Below are positions 48,066-60,360 of a DNA stretch of 64,000 nucleotides, in pieces. Position numbers and translations under genes: made by a program. The DNA is from Eutreptiella sp. 'Long Island Sound 2002' (taxonomy: Eukaryota; Euglenozoa; Euglenophyceae; Eutreptiales; Eutreptiaceae): assembly GCA_964036045.1 (NCBI GenBank), contig OZ038383.1, forward strand, positions 67,027,725-67,091,724. Reading direction: 5' to 3'. Position 1 is the stretch's first letter, and every line of letters begins with the position of its first letter. The notes beneath the pieces were generated by a model. It saw nothing but the letters and a program-made list of their open reading frames with translations, had not been told where the DNA came from and made no database searches.

Positions 48066-51000
48066 CCTCAATTTGAGGCTGGGGACTCACAATTCAGGCT
48101 TTTTTGCGTGGCCCCTCGAGTTGGGGTTAGGGACTCACAATCCACGCTTTGTTGCGTGGCCCCTCGAGTTGGGGTTAGGAACTCACAATCCACGCTTTGT
48201 TGCGTGGCCCCGGGAATTGGGGTTAGGGACTCACAATCCACGCTTCTTTGTGTGGCCACTCAGTTTGGGGCTGGAGACTCACAATCCATGCTTTTTTGGG
48301 TGGCCCCTCGAGTTGGGGTTAGGGACTCACAATCAACGCTTTTTTGCGTGGCCCCTCGAGTTGGGGTTAGGGACTCACAATCCACTTTTTGTTGCGTGGC
48401 GCCTCGAGATTTGGTTAGGGACTCACAATCCATGCTTTGTTGCGTGGCCCCTCGATTTGGGGCTGGGGCCTCACAATCCACGCTTTTTTGTGTGGCCCCT
48501 CAAGTTGGGGTTAGGGACTCGCAATCGACGCTTTTTTGCGTGGCCCCTCAAATTGGGGTTAGCAACTCACAATCCACGCTTTGTTGCGTGGCCCCTCGAG
48601 ATTTGGTTAGGGACTCACAATCCATGCTTTGTTGCGTGGCCCCTCGAGTTGGGGTTCGGGACTCACAATCCACGCTTTGTTGCGTGGCCCCTCGATTTGA
48701 GGCTGGGGACTCACAATCCACACTTTTTTGCGTGGCCCCTCGACTTGGGGTTAGGGACTCACAATCCACGCTTTGTGGCGTGGCCCCTCGAGTTGGGGTT
48801 AGTGACTCACAATCCACGCTTTTTTGTGTGGCATCTCGAGTTGGGGTTAGGGACTCGCAATCCACGCTTTGTTGCGTGGCCCCTCGATTTGAGGCTGGGG
48901 ACTCACAATCCACACTTTTTTGCGTGGCCCCTCGACTTGGGGTTAGGGACTCACAATCCACGCTTTGTGGCGTGGCCCCTCGAGTTGGGGTTAGTGACTC
49001 ACAATCCACGCTTTTTTGTGTGGCATCTCGAGTTGGGGTTAGCGACTCACAATCCACGCTTTGTCGCGTGGCCCCTCGAGTTGGGGTTAGTGACTCACAA
49101 TCCACGCTTTTTTGCGTGGCCCCTCGAGTTGGGGTTAGGGACTCACAATCCACGCTTTGTTGCGTGGCCCCTCCAGTTGGGGTTAGGGACTCACAATCCA
49201 CGCTTCTTTGTGTGGCCACTCGATTTCGGGCTGGGGACTCACAATCCATGCTTTTTGGGTGGCCCCTCGAGTTGGGGTTAGGGACTCACAATCGACGCTT
49301 TTTTGCGTGGCCCCTCGAGTTGGGGCTGGGGACTCACAATCCACTTTTTGTTGCGTGGCGCCTCGAGATTTGGTTAGGGACTCACAATCCATGCTTTGTT
49401 GCGTGGCCCCTCGAGTTGAGGTTAGGGACTCACAATCGACGCTTTTTTGCCTGGCCCCCTGAGTTGGGGTTAGGGACTCACAATCCAAGCTTTGTTGCGT
49501 GGCCCCTCGAGATTTGGTTAGGGACTCACAATCCATGCTTAGTTGCGTGGCCCCTCGATTTGGGGCTGGGGCTTCACAATCCACGCTTTTTTGCGTGGCC
49601 CCTCGAGTTGGGGTTAGGGACTCACAATCGACGCTTTTTTGCGTGGCCCCTCGAGTTGGGGTTAGGGACTCACAATCCACTCTTTGTTGCGTGGCCCCTC
49701 GAGATTTGGTTAGGGACTCACAATCCATGCTTTGTTGCGTGGCCCCTCGAGTTGGGGTTAGGAACTCACAATCCACGCTTTGTTGCGTGGCCCCTCGGGT
49801 TGGGGTTAGGGACTCACAATCCACGCTTTGTTGCGTGGCCCCTCAATTTGAGGCTGGGGACTCACAATTCAGGCTTTTTTGCGTGGCCCCTCGAGTTGGG
49901 GTTAGGGACTCACAATCCACGCTTTGTTGCGTGGCCCCTCGAGTTGGGGTTAGGAACTCACAATCCACGCTTTGTTGCGTGGCCCCTGGAATTGGGGTTA
50001 GGGACTCACAATCCACGCTTCTTTGTGTGGCCACTCGATTTGGGGCTGGGGACTCACAATCCATGCTTTTTTGGGTGGCCCCTCGAGTTGGGGTTAGGGA
50101 CTCACAATCAACGCTTTTTTGCGTGGCCCCTCGAGTTGGGGTTAGGGACTCACAATCCACTTTTTGTTGCGTGGCGCCTCGAGATTTGGTTAGGGACTCA
50201 CAATCCATGCTTTGTTGTGTGGCCCCTCGAGTTGGGGTTAGGGACTCACAATCGACGCTTTTTTGCGTGGCCCCTCGAGTTGGGGTTAGGGACTCACAAT
50301 CCACGCTTTGTTGCGTGGCCCCTCGAGATTTGGTTAGGGACTCACAATCCATGCTTTGTTGCGTGGCCCCTCGAGTTGGGGTTAGGGACTCACAATGCAC
50401 GCTTTGTTGCGTGGCCCCTCGATTTGAGGCTGGGGACTCACAATCCATGCTTTTTTGGGTGGCCCCTCGAGTTGGGGTTAGGGACTCACAATCGACGCTT
50501 TTTTGCGTGGCCCCTCGAGTTGGGGCTGGGGACTCACAATCCACGCTTCTTTGTGTGGCCACTCGATTTGGGGCTGTGGACTCACAATCCATGCTTTTTT
50601 GGGTGGCCCCTCGAGTTGGGGTTAGGGACTCGCAATCCACGCTTTGTTGCGTGGCCTCTGGAATTGTGGTTAGGGACTCACAATCCACGCTTTGTTGCGT
50701 GGCCCCTCGAGTTGGGGTTAGTGACTCACAGTCCACGCTTTTTTGTGTGGCATCTCGAGTTGGGGTTAGCGACTCACAATCCACGCTTTGTCGCGTGGCC
50801 CCTCGAGTTGGGGTTAGTGACTCACAATCCACGCTTTTTTGCGTGGCCCCTCGAGTTGGGGTTAGGGACTCACAATCCACGCTTTGTTGCGTGGCCCCTC
50901 GAGTTGGGGTTAGGGACTCACAATCCACGCTTTGTTGCGTGGCCCCTCAAGATTTGGTTAGGGACTCACAATCCACGCTTTGTTGCGTGGCCCCTCGAGT

Positions 51001-54000
51001 TGGGGTTAGGAACTCACAATCCACGCTTTGTTGCGTGGCCCCTCGAGTTGGGGTTAGGGACTCACAATCCACGCTTTGTTGCGTGGCCCCTCGAGTTGGG
51101 GTTAGGGGCTCACAATCCACGCTTCTTTGTGTGGCCACTCGATTTGGGGCTGGGGACTCACAATCCATGCTTTTTTGGGTGGCCCCTCGAGTTGGGGTTA
51201 GGGACTCACAATGGACGCTTTTTTGCGTGGCCCCTCGAGTTGGGGCTGGGGACTCACAATCCACTTTTTGTTGTGTGGCGCCTCGAGATTTGGTTAGGGA
51301 CTCACAATCCATGCTTTGTTGCGTGGCCCCTCGAGTTGGGGTTAGGGACTCACAATCGACGCTTTTTTGCGTGGCCCCTCGAGTTTGGTTTAGGGACTCA
51401 CAATCCACGCTTTTTCGCGTGGCCCCTCGAGATTTGGTTAGGGACTCACAATCCATGCTTTGTTGCGTGGCCCCTCGATTTGGGGCTGGGGCCTCACAAT
51501 CCACGCTTTTTTGTGTGGCCCCTCAAGTTGGGGTTAGGGACTCGCAATCGACGCTTTTTTGCGTGGCCCCTCAAATTGGGGTTAGCAACTCACAATCCAC
51601 GCTTTGTTGCGTGGCCCCTCGAGATTTGGTTAGGGACTCACAATCCATGCTTTGTTGCGTGGCCCCTCGATTTGGGGTTCGGGACTCACAATCCACGCTT
51701 TGTTGCGTGGCCCCTCGATTTGAGGCTGGGGACTCACAATTCAGGCTTTTTTGCGTGGCCCCTCGAGTTGGGGTTAGGGACTCGCAATCCACGCTTTGTT
51801 GCGTGGCCCCTCGATTTGAGGCTGGGGACTCACAATTCAGGCTTTTTTGTGTGGCCCCTCGAGTTGGGGTTAGGGACTCGCAATCCACGCTTTTTTGCGT
51901 GGCCCCTCGACTTGGGGTTAGGGACTCACAATCCACACTTTTTTGCGTGGCCCCTCGAGTTGGGGTTAGGGACTCACAATCCACGCTTTGTTGCGTGGCC
52001 CCTCGAGTTGGGGTTAGTGACTCACAATCCACGCTTTTTTGTGTGGCATCTCGAGTTGGGGTTAGCGACTCACAATCCACGCTTTGTCGCGTGGCCCCTC
52101 GAGTTGGGGTTAGTGACTCACAATCCACGCTTTTTTGCGTGGCCCCTCGAGTTGGGGTTAGGGACTCACAATCCACGCTTTGTTGCGTGGCCCCTCCAGT
52201 TGGGGTTAGGGACTCACAATCCACGCTTCTTTGCGTGGCCCCTCGATTTGGGGCTGGGGACTCACAATCCATGCTTTTTTGGGTGGCCCCTCGATTTGGG
52301 GTTAGGGACTCACAATCGACGCTTTTTTGCGTGGCCCCTCGAGTTGGGGCTGGGGACTCACAATCCACTTTTTGTTGCGTGGCGCCTCGAGATTTGGTTA
52401 GGGACTCACAATCCATGCTTTGTTGCGTGGCCCCTCGAGTTGAGGTTAGGGACTCACAATCGACGCTTTTTTGCCTGGCCCCCTGAGTTGGGGTTAGGGA
52501 CTCACAATCCACGCTTTGTTGCGTGGCCCCTCGAGATTTGGTTAGGGACTCACAATCCATGCTTAGTTGCGTGGCCCCTCGATTTGGGGCTGGGGCCTCA
52601 CAATCCACGCTTTTTTGCGTGGCCCCTCGAGTTGGGGTTAGGGACTCACAATCGACGCTTTTTTGCGTGGCCCCTCGAGTTGGGGTTAGGGACTCACAAT
52701 CCACGCTTTGTTGCGTGGCCCCTCGAGATTTGGTTCGGGACTCACAATCCATGCTTTGTTGCGTGGCCCCTCGAGTTGGGGTTAGGAACTCACAATCCAC
52801 GCTTTGTTGCGTGGCCCCTCGGGTTGGGGTTAGGGACTCACAATCCACGCCTTGTTGCGTGGCCCCTCAATTTGAGGCTGGGGACTCACAATTCAGGCTT
52901 TTTTGCGTGGCCCCTCGAGTTGGGGTTAGGGACTCACAATCCACGCTTTGTTGCGTGGCCCCTCGAGTTGGGGTTAGGAACTCACAATCCACGCTTTGTT
53001 GCGTGGCCCCTGGAATTGGGGTTAGGGACTCACAATCCACGCTTCTTTGCGTGGCCCCTCGAGTTGGGGCTGGGCCCTCACAATCCACGCTTTTTTGTGT
53101 GGCATCTCGAGTTGGGGTTAGCGACTCACAATCCACGCTTTGTCGCGTGGCCCCTCGAGTTGGGGTTAGTGACTCACAATCCACGCTTTTTTGCGTGGCC
53201 CCTCGAGTTGGGGTTAGGGACTCACAATCCACGCTTTGTTGCGTGGCCCCTCCAGTTGGGGTTAGGGACTCACAATCCACGCTTCTTTGTGTGGCCACTC
53301 GATTTGGGGCTGGGGACTCACAATCCATGCTTTTTTGGGTGGCCCCTCGAGTTGGGGTTAGGGACTCACAATCGACGCTTTTTTGCGTGGCCCCTCGAGT
53401 TGGGGCTGGGGACTCACAATCCACTTTTTGTTGCGTGGCGCCTCGAGATTTGGTTAGGAACTCACAATCCATGCTTTGTTGCGTGGCCCCTCGAGTTGGG
53501 GTTAGGGACTCACAATCGACGCTTTTTTGCGTGGCCCCTCGAGTTGGGGTTAGGGACTCACAATCCACGCTTTGTTGCGTGGCCCCTCGAGATTTGGTTA
53601 GGGACTCACAATCCATGCTTTGTTGCGTGGCCCCTCGAGTTGGGGTTAGGAACTCACAATCCACGCTTTGTTGCGTGGCCCCTCGGGTTGGGGTTAGGGA
53701 CTCACAATCCACGCTTTGTTGCGTGGCCCCTCAATTTGAGGCTGGGGACTCACAATTCAGGCTTTTTTGCGTGGCCCCTCGAGTTGGGGTTAGGGACTCA
53801 CAATCCACGCTTTGTTGCGTGGCCCCTCGAGTTGGGGTTAGGAACTCACAATCCACGCTTTGTTGCGTGGCCCCTGGAATTGGGGTTAGGGACTCACAAT
53901 CCACGCTTCTTTGCGTGGCCCCTAGAGTTGGGGCTGGGCCCTCACAATCCACGCTTTTTTGTGTGGCATCTCGAGTTGGGGTTAGCGACTCACAATCCAC

Positions 54001-55108
54001 GCTTTGTCGCGTGGCCCCTCGAGTTGGGGTTAGTGACTCACAATTCAGGCTTTTTTGCGTGGCCCCTCGAGTTGGGGTTAGGGACTCACAATCCACGCTT
54101 TGTTGCGTGGCCCCTCCAGTTGGGGTTAGGGACTCACAATCCACGCTTCTTTGTGTGGCCACTCGATTTGGGGCTGGGGACTCACAATCCATGCTTTTTT
54201 GGGTGGCCCCTCGAGTTGGGGTTCGGGACTCACAATCGACGCTTTTTTGCGTGGCCCCTCGAGTTGGGGCTGGGGACTCACAATCCACTTTTTGTTGCGT
54301 GGCGCCTCGAGATTTCGTTAGGAACTCACAATCCATGCTTTGTTGCGTGGCCCCTCGAGTTGGGGTTAGCGACTCACAATCGACGCTTTTTTGCGTGGCC
54401 CCTCGAGTTGGGGTTAGGGACTCACAATCCACGCTTTGTTGCGTGGCCCCTCGAGATTTGGTTAGGGACTCACAATCCATGCTTTGTTGCGTGGCCCCTC
54501 GAGTTGGGGTTAGGGACTCACAATGCACGCTTTGTTGCGTGGCCCCTCGATTTGAGGCTGGGGACTCACAATCCATGCTTTTTTGGGTGGCCCCTCGAGT
54601 TGGGGTTAGGGACTCACAATCGACGCTTTTTTGCGTGGCCCCTCGAGTTGGGGCTGGGGACTCACAATCCACGCTTCTTTGTGTGGCCACTCGATTTGGG
54701 GCTGGGGACTCACAATTCAGGCTTTTTTGCGTGGCCCCTCGAGTTGGGGTTAGGGACTCGCAATCCACGCTTTGTTGCGTGGCCTCTGGAATTGGGGTTA
54801 GGGACTCACAATCCACGCTTTGTTGCGTGGCCCCTCGAGTTGGGGTTAGTGACTCACAATCCACGCTTTTTTGTGTGGCATCTCGAGTTGGGGTTAGCGA
54901 CTCACAATCCACGCTTTGTCGCGTGGCCCCTCGAGTTGGGGTTAGTGACTCACAATCCACGCTTTTTTGCGTGGCCCCTTGAGTTGGGGTTAGGGACTCA
55001 CAATCCACGCTTTGTTGCGTGGCCCCTCGAGTTGGGGTTAGGGACTCACAATCCACGCTTTTTTGCGTGGCCCCTCGAGTTGGGGTTAGGGACTCACAAT
55101 CCACCCTT
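48066..55108 (+). repeat. CTCAATTTGAGG cassette, four copies at 1,775, 3,024 and 864 bp
   Basis: A cassette opening with CCCCTCAATTTGAGGCTGGG occurs near 48,066, 49,841, 52,865 and 53,729, followed each time by AATTCAGGC and GTTAGGAACTC monomers. The spacings are 37 x 48 - 1 (the missing base lies in CATGCTTTTTGGG near 49,251), 63 x 48 and 18 x 48. The last pair is a tandem 864-bp duplication with a period equal to, but a monomer order different from, the 18-mer at 18.5-21.1 kb. Other recurrent types are GTGGCATCTCGAG, GTTAGCGACTC and GTTAGTGACTC. Confidence 0.88.
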
Positions 55109-57480
55109 TTTGGCCGGCCCCTGGAGTTGGGGTTAGGGACTCACAATCCACGCTTTTATGTGTGGCATCTCGAGTTGGGGTTAGGGACTCACAATCCACG
55201 CTTTGTCGCGTGGCCCCTCGAGTTGGGGTTAGTGACTCACAATCCACGCTTTTTTGCGTGGCCCCTCGAGTTGGGGTTAGGGACTCACAATCCACGCTTC
55301 TTTGTGTGGCCACTCGATTTGGGGCTGGGGACTCGCAATCCATGCTTTTTTGGGTGGCCCCTCGAGTTGGGGTTAGGGACTCACAATCGACGCTTTTTTG
55401 CGTGGCCCCTCGAGTTGGGGCTGGGGACTCACAATCCACGCTTCTTTGTGTGGCCACTGGATTTGGGGCTGGGGACTCACAATCCATGCTTTTTTGGGTG
55501 GCCCCTCGACTTGGGGTTAGGGACTCACAATCCACGCTTTTTTGCGTGGCCTTTGGAGTTGGGGTTAGGGACTTACAATCCACGCTTTGTTGCGTGGCCC
55601 CTGGAATTGGGGTTAGGGACTCACAATCCACGCTTTGTCGCGTGGCCCCTCGAGTTGGGGTTAGTGACTCACAATCCACGCTTTTTTGCGTGGCCCCTCG
55701 AGTTGGGGTTAGGGACTCGCAATCCACGCTTTGTTGCGTGGCCCCTCGAGATTTGGTTAGGGACTCACAATCGACGCTTTTTTGCGTGGCCCCTCGAGTC
55801 GGGGTTAGGGTCTCACAATCCACGCTTTGTTGCGTGGCCCCTCGATTTGGGGCTGGGGCCTCACAATTCGCGCTTTTTTGCGTGGCCCCTCGAGTTGGGG
55901 TTAGGGACTCGCAATCCACACTTTTTTGCGTGGCCCCTGGAGTTGGGGTTAGGGACTCACAATCCACGCTTTGTTGCGTGGCCCCTCGAGTTGGGGTTAG
56001 GGACTCACAATCCACGCTTTTTTGCGTGGCCCCTCGAGTTGGGGTTAGGGACTCACAATCCACGCTTTGTCGCGTGGCCCCTTGAGTCCGGGCTGGGGAC
56101 TCACAATCCACGCTTTTTTGCGTGGCCCCTGGAGTTGGGGTTAGGGACTCACAATCCACACTTTTTTGCGTGGCGCCTCCAGTTGGGGTTAGGGACTCAC
56201 AATCCACGCTTCTTTGTGTGGCCCCTCAAGTTAGGGTTAGGAACTCACAATCCACGCTTTTTTGCGTGGCCCCTCGAGTTGGGGTTAGGGACTCACAATC
56301 CACGCTTCTTTGCTAGGCCCCTCGAGTTGGGGTTAGGGACTCACAATCCACGCTTCTTTGCGTGGCCCCTCGAGTTGGGGCTGGGGCCACACAATCCACG
56401 CTTTGTTGCGTGGCCCCTCGAGTTGGGGCTAGGGACTCACAATCCACACTTTTTTGCGTGGCCCCTCGAGTTGGGGTTAGGGACTCACAATCCACGCTTT
56501 GTTGCGTGGCCCCTCGAGTTGGGGTTAGGGACTCACAATCCACGCTTTTCTGCGTGGCCCCTCGAGTTGGGGTTAGGGACTCACAATCCACCCTTTTTGG
56601 CGTGGCCCCTGGAGTTGGGGTTAGGGACTCACAATCCACGCTTTGTTGCGTGGCCCCTCGAGTTGGGGTCAGGGACTCACAAGCCACGCTTTGTTGCGTG
56701 GCCCCTCGAGATTCGGTTAGGGACTCACAATCCATGCTTCTTTGCGTGGCCCCTGGAGTTGGGGCTGGGGACTCACAATTCACCCTTTTTTGCGTGGCCC
56801 CTCGAGTTGGGGTTAGAGACTCACATTCCACGCTTTTTTATGTGGCCCCTCGAGTTGGGGTTAGGGACTCACAATCCACGCTTTGTTGCGTGGCCCCTCA
56901 AGATTTGGGTAGGGACTCACAATCCACGCTTCTTTGCGTGGCCCCTCGAGTTGGGGCTGGGGCCTCACAATCCACGCTTTGTTGCGTGGCCCCTCGAGTT
57001 GGGGTAAAGGACTCACAATGCACGCTTTTTTGCGGGGCCCCTGGACTTGGGGTTAGGGACTCACAATCCACGCTTCTTTGCGTTGTCCCTCGAGTTGGGG
57101 CCAGGGCCTCACAATCCACGCTTTGTTGCGTGGCCCCTCGAGTTGGGGTTAGGGACTCACAATCCAATCTTTGTTGCGTGGCCCCTCGAGATTTGGTTAG
57201 GGACTCACAATGCACGTTTTTTTGCGTGGCCCCTCAAGTTGGGGTTAGGGACTCACAATCCACGCTTTGTTGATGGCCCCTCGAGTTGGGGTTAGGGACT
57301 CACAATGCACGCTTCTTTGCGTGGCCCCCCTCGAGTTGGGGCCAGGGCCTCACAATCCACGCTTTGTTGCGTGGCCCCTCGAGTTGGGGTTAGGGACTCA
57401 CAATGCACGTTTTTTTGCGTGGCCCCTCAAGTTGGGGTTAGGGACTCACAATCCACGCTTTGTTGATGGCCCCTCGAGTT
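55109..57480 (+). repeat. About 2.6-2.9 kb HOR, copy 1
   Basis: It starts after a 47-bp monomer near 55,109 (TTTTTGGCCGGCCCC). The run from CCTGGAGTTGG near 56,130, with GCGCCTCCAGTTGG next, recurs near 58,773 (offset 2,643 = 55 x 48 + 3). The TTGATGGCC 47-bp monomer near 57,271 recurs near 60,154 (offset 2,883 = 60 x 48 + 3), so copy 2 gained five monomers in between. TTGATGGCC is also duplicated locally at 57,271 and 57,464. A 50-bp monomer with six C near 57,326 is private to this copy. Confidence 0.87.
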
Positions 57481-58480
57481 GGGGTTAGGGACTCACAATC
57501 CACGCTTTTTTGCGTGGCCCCTCGAGTTGGGGTTACGGACTCACAATCCACGCTTTGTTGCGTGGCCGCTCGAGTTGGGGTTGGGACCTCACAATCCACG
57601 CTTTTTTGCGTGGCCCCTCGAGTTGGGGCTGGGGACTCACAATCCACGCTTCTTGGTGAGGCCACTGGATTTGGGGCTGGGGACTCACAATCCATGCTTT
57701 TTTGGGTGGCCCCTCGACTTGGGGTTAGGGACTCACATTCCACGCTTCTTTGCGTGGCCCCTGGAGTTGGGGTTAGGGACTTACAATCCACGCTTTGTTG
57801 CGTGGCCCCTGGAATTGGGGTTAGGGACTCACAATCCACGCTTTGTCGCGTGGCCCCTCGAGTTGGGGCTAGTGACTCACAATCCACGCTTTTTTGCGTG
57901 GCCCCTCGAGTTGGGGTTAGGAACTCGCAATCCACGCTTTGTTGCGTGGCCCCTCGAGATTTGGTTAGGGACTCACAATCCACGCTTTGTTGCGTGGCCC
58001 CTGGAGTTGGGTTAGGGACTCACAATCCACGCTTTGTTGCGTGGCCCCTCGAGTTGGGGTTAGGGACTCACAATCCAAGCTTTGTTGCGTGGCCCCTGGA
58101 GTTGGGGTTAGGGACTCACAATCCACGCTTTGTTGCGTGGCTCCTCGAGAGTTGGTTAGGGACTCACAATCCACGCTTCTTTGTTGCGTGGCCCCTCGAG
58201 TGGGGGTTAGGGACTCACAATCCACAGTTTTTTGCGTGGCCCCTCGAGTTGGGGTTAGAGACTCACATTCCACGATTTTTTGTGTGGCCCCTCCAGTTGG
58301 GGTTAGGGACTCACAATCCACGCTTTTTTGCGTGGCCCCTCAAGTTGGGGTTAGGGACTCACAATCCACGCTTTGTTGCGTGGCCCCTCGAGTTGCGGTT
58401 AGGGACTCACAATCCACGCTTTGTTGCGTGACCCCTCGAGTTGGGGTTAGGGACTCACAATCCACGCTTTGTTGCGTGGC
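57481..58480 (+). repeat. Linking block with several length-variant monomers
   Basis: This stretch resembles 55,440-55,760 at its start (GGATTTGGGGCTGGGG, GACTTACAATCC). It then carries a 47-bp monomer near 58,008 (GGAGTTGGGTTAGGG) and a 51-bp monomer near 58,181 in which the loop reads TTCTTTGTT instead of TTCTTT. The 51-bp monomer looks like a fusion of two loop variants. The rest is ordinary 48-bp monomers. Confidence 0.82.
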
Positions 58481-60360
58481 CCCTCAAGATTTGGTTAGGG
58501 ACTCACAATCCACGCTTCTTTGTGTGGCCCCTCGAGTTGGGGTTAGGGACTCGCAATCCACACTTTTTTTGCGTGGCCCCTCGAGTTGGGGTTAGGGACT
58601 CACAATCCACGCTTTGTTGCGTGGCCCCTCGAGTTGGGGCTGGGGACTCACAATCCACGCTTTTTTGCGTGGCCCCTCGAGTTGGGGTTAGGGACTCACA
58701 ATCCACGCTTTGTTGCGTGGCCCCTTGAGTTGGGGCTGGGGACTCACAATCCACGCTTTTTTGCGTGGCCCCTGGAGTTGGGGTTAGGGACTCACAATCC
58801 ACACTTTTTTGCGTGGCGCCTCCAGTTGGGGTTAGGGACTCACAATCCACGCTTTTTTGTGTGGCCCCTCAAGTTCCGGTTAGGGACTCACAATCCACGC
58901 TTTTTTGCGTGGCCCCTCGAGTTGGGGTTAGGGACTCACAATCCACGCTTTGTTGCGTGGCCCCTCGAGTTGGGGTTAGGGACTCACAATCCACGCTTCT
59001 TTGCGTGGCCCCTCGAGTTGGGGCTGGGGCCACACAATCCACGCTTTGTTGCGTGGCCCCTCGAGTTTGGGCTAGGGACTCACAATCCACACTTTTTTGC
59101 GTGGCCCCTCGAGTTGGGGTTAGGGACTCACAATCCACGCTTTGTTGCGTGGCCCCTCGAGTTGGGGTTAGGGACTCACAATCCACGCTTTTTTGCGTGG
59201 CCCCTCGAGTTGGGGTTAGGGACTCACAATCCACCCTTTTTGGCGTGGCCCCTGGAGTTGGGGTTAGGGACTCACAATCCACGCTTTGTTGCGTGGCCCC
59301 TCGAGATTTGGTTAGGGACTCAGAATCCATGCTTTGTTGCGTGGCCCCTCGAGTTGGGGTCAGGGACTCACAAGCCACGCTTTGTTGCGTGGCCCCTCGA
59401 GATTCGGTTAGGGACTCACAATCCATGCTTCTTTGCGTGGCCCCTGGAGTTGGGGCCGGGGACTCTCAATTCACCCTTTTTTGCGTGGCCCCTCGAGTTG
59501 GGGTTAGAGACTCACATTCCACGCTTTTTTATGTGGCCCCCCGAGTTGGGGTTAGGGACTCACAATCCACGCTTTGTTGCGTGGCCCCTCGAGTTGGGGT
59601 TAGGGACTCACAATCCACGCTTTGTTGCGTGGCCCCTCAAGATTTGGGTAGGGACTCACAATCCACGCTTCCTTGCGTGGCCCCTCGAGTTGGGGCTGGG
59701 GCCTCACAATCCACGCTTTGTTGCGTGGCCCCTCGAGTTGGGGTAAAGGACTCACAATGCACGCTTTTTTGCGGGGCCCCTGGACTTGGGGTTAGGGACT
59801 CACAATCCACGCTTTGTTGCGTGGTCCCTCGAGTTGGGGTTAGGGACTCACAATCCACGCTTTGTTGCGTGGCCCCTCGAGTTTGGGTCAGGGACTCACA
59901 ATCCATGCTTTGTTGCGTGGCCCCTGGAGATTTGGTTAGGGACTCACAATCCACGCTTCTTTGCGTTGTCCCTCGATTTGGGGCCAGGGCCTCACAATCC
60001 ACGCTTTGTTGCGTGGCCCCTCGAGTTGGGTTTAGGGACTCATAATCCAATCTTTGTTGCGTGGCCCCTCGAGATTTGGTTAGGGACTCACAATGCACGT
60101 TTTTTTGCGTGGCCCCTCAAGTTGGGGTTAGGGACTCACAAACCACGCTTTGTTGATGGCCCCTCGAGTTGGGGTTAGGGACTCACAATGCACGCCTCTT
60201 TGCGTGGCCCCTCGAGTTGGGGCCAGGGCCTCACAATCCACGCTTTGTTGCGTGGCCCCTCGAGTTGGGGTTAGGGACTCACAATGCACGTTTTTTTGCG
60301 TGGCCCCTCAAGTTGGGGTTAGGGACTCACAATCCACGCTTTGTTGATGGCCCCTCGAGT
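58481..60360 (+). repeat. About 2.6-2.9 kb HOR, copy 2
   Basis: It repeats the order of 55.9-57.48 kb with markers GGGGCCACACAATCC (near 59,026, partner 56,383), CCACCCTTTTTGGCG (near 59,231, partner 56,588), GGGTAAAGGACTC (near 59,743, partner 57,002) and TTGATGGCC monomers at 60,154 and 60,345. It has extra monomers relative to copy 1, for example CAGAATCCATGC near 59,320 and a block around 59,790-59,930. Confidence 0.87.

Noticed and set aside
47724-55136. 2,470-codon open frame (and others such as 7,976-12,565 minus, 17,431-21,348 minus and 6,144-9,227 plus) as real repetitive proteins
   Set aside because: The frames stay open only because the unit is 48 bp with no stop in that phase. 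Overlapping frames on both strands are open at once, starts and stops are set by random point variants or by length-variant monomers, and no promoter, splice or codon signal supports coding.
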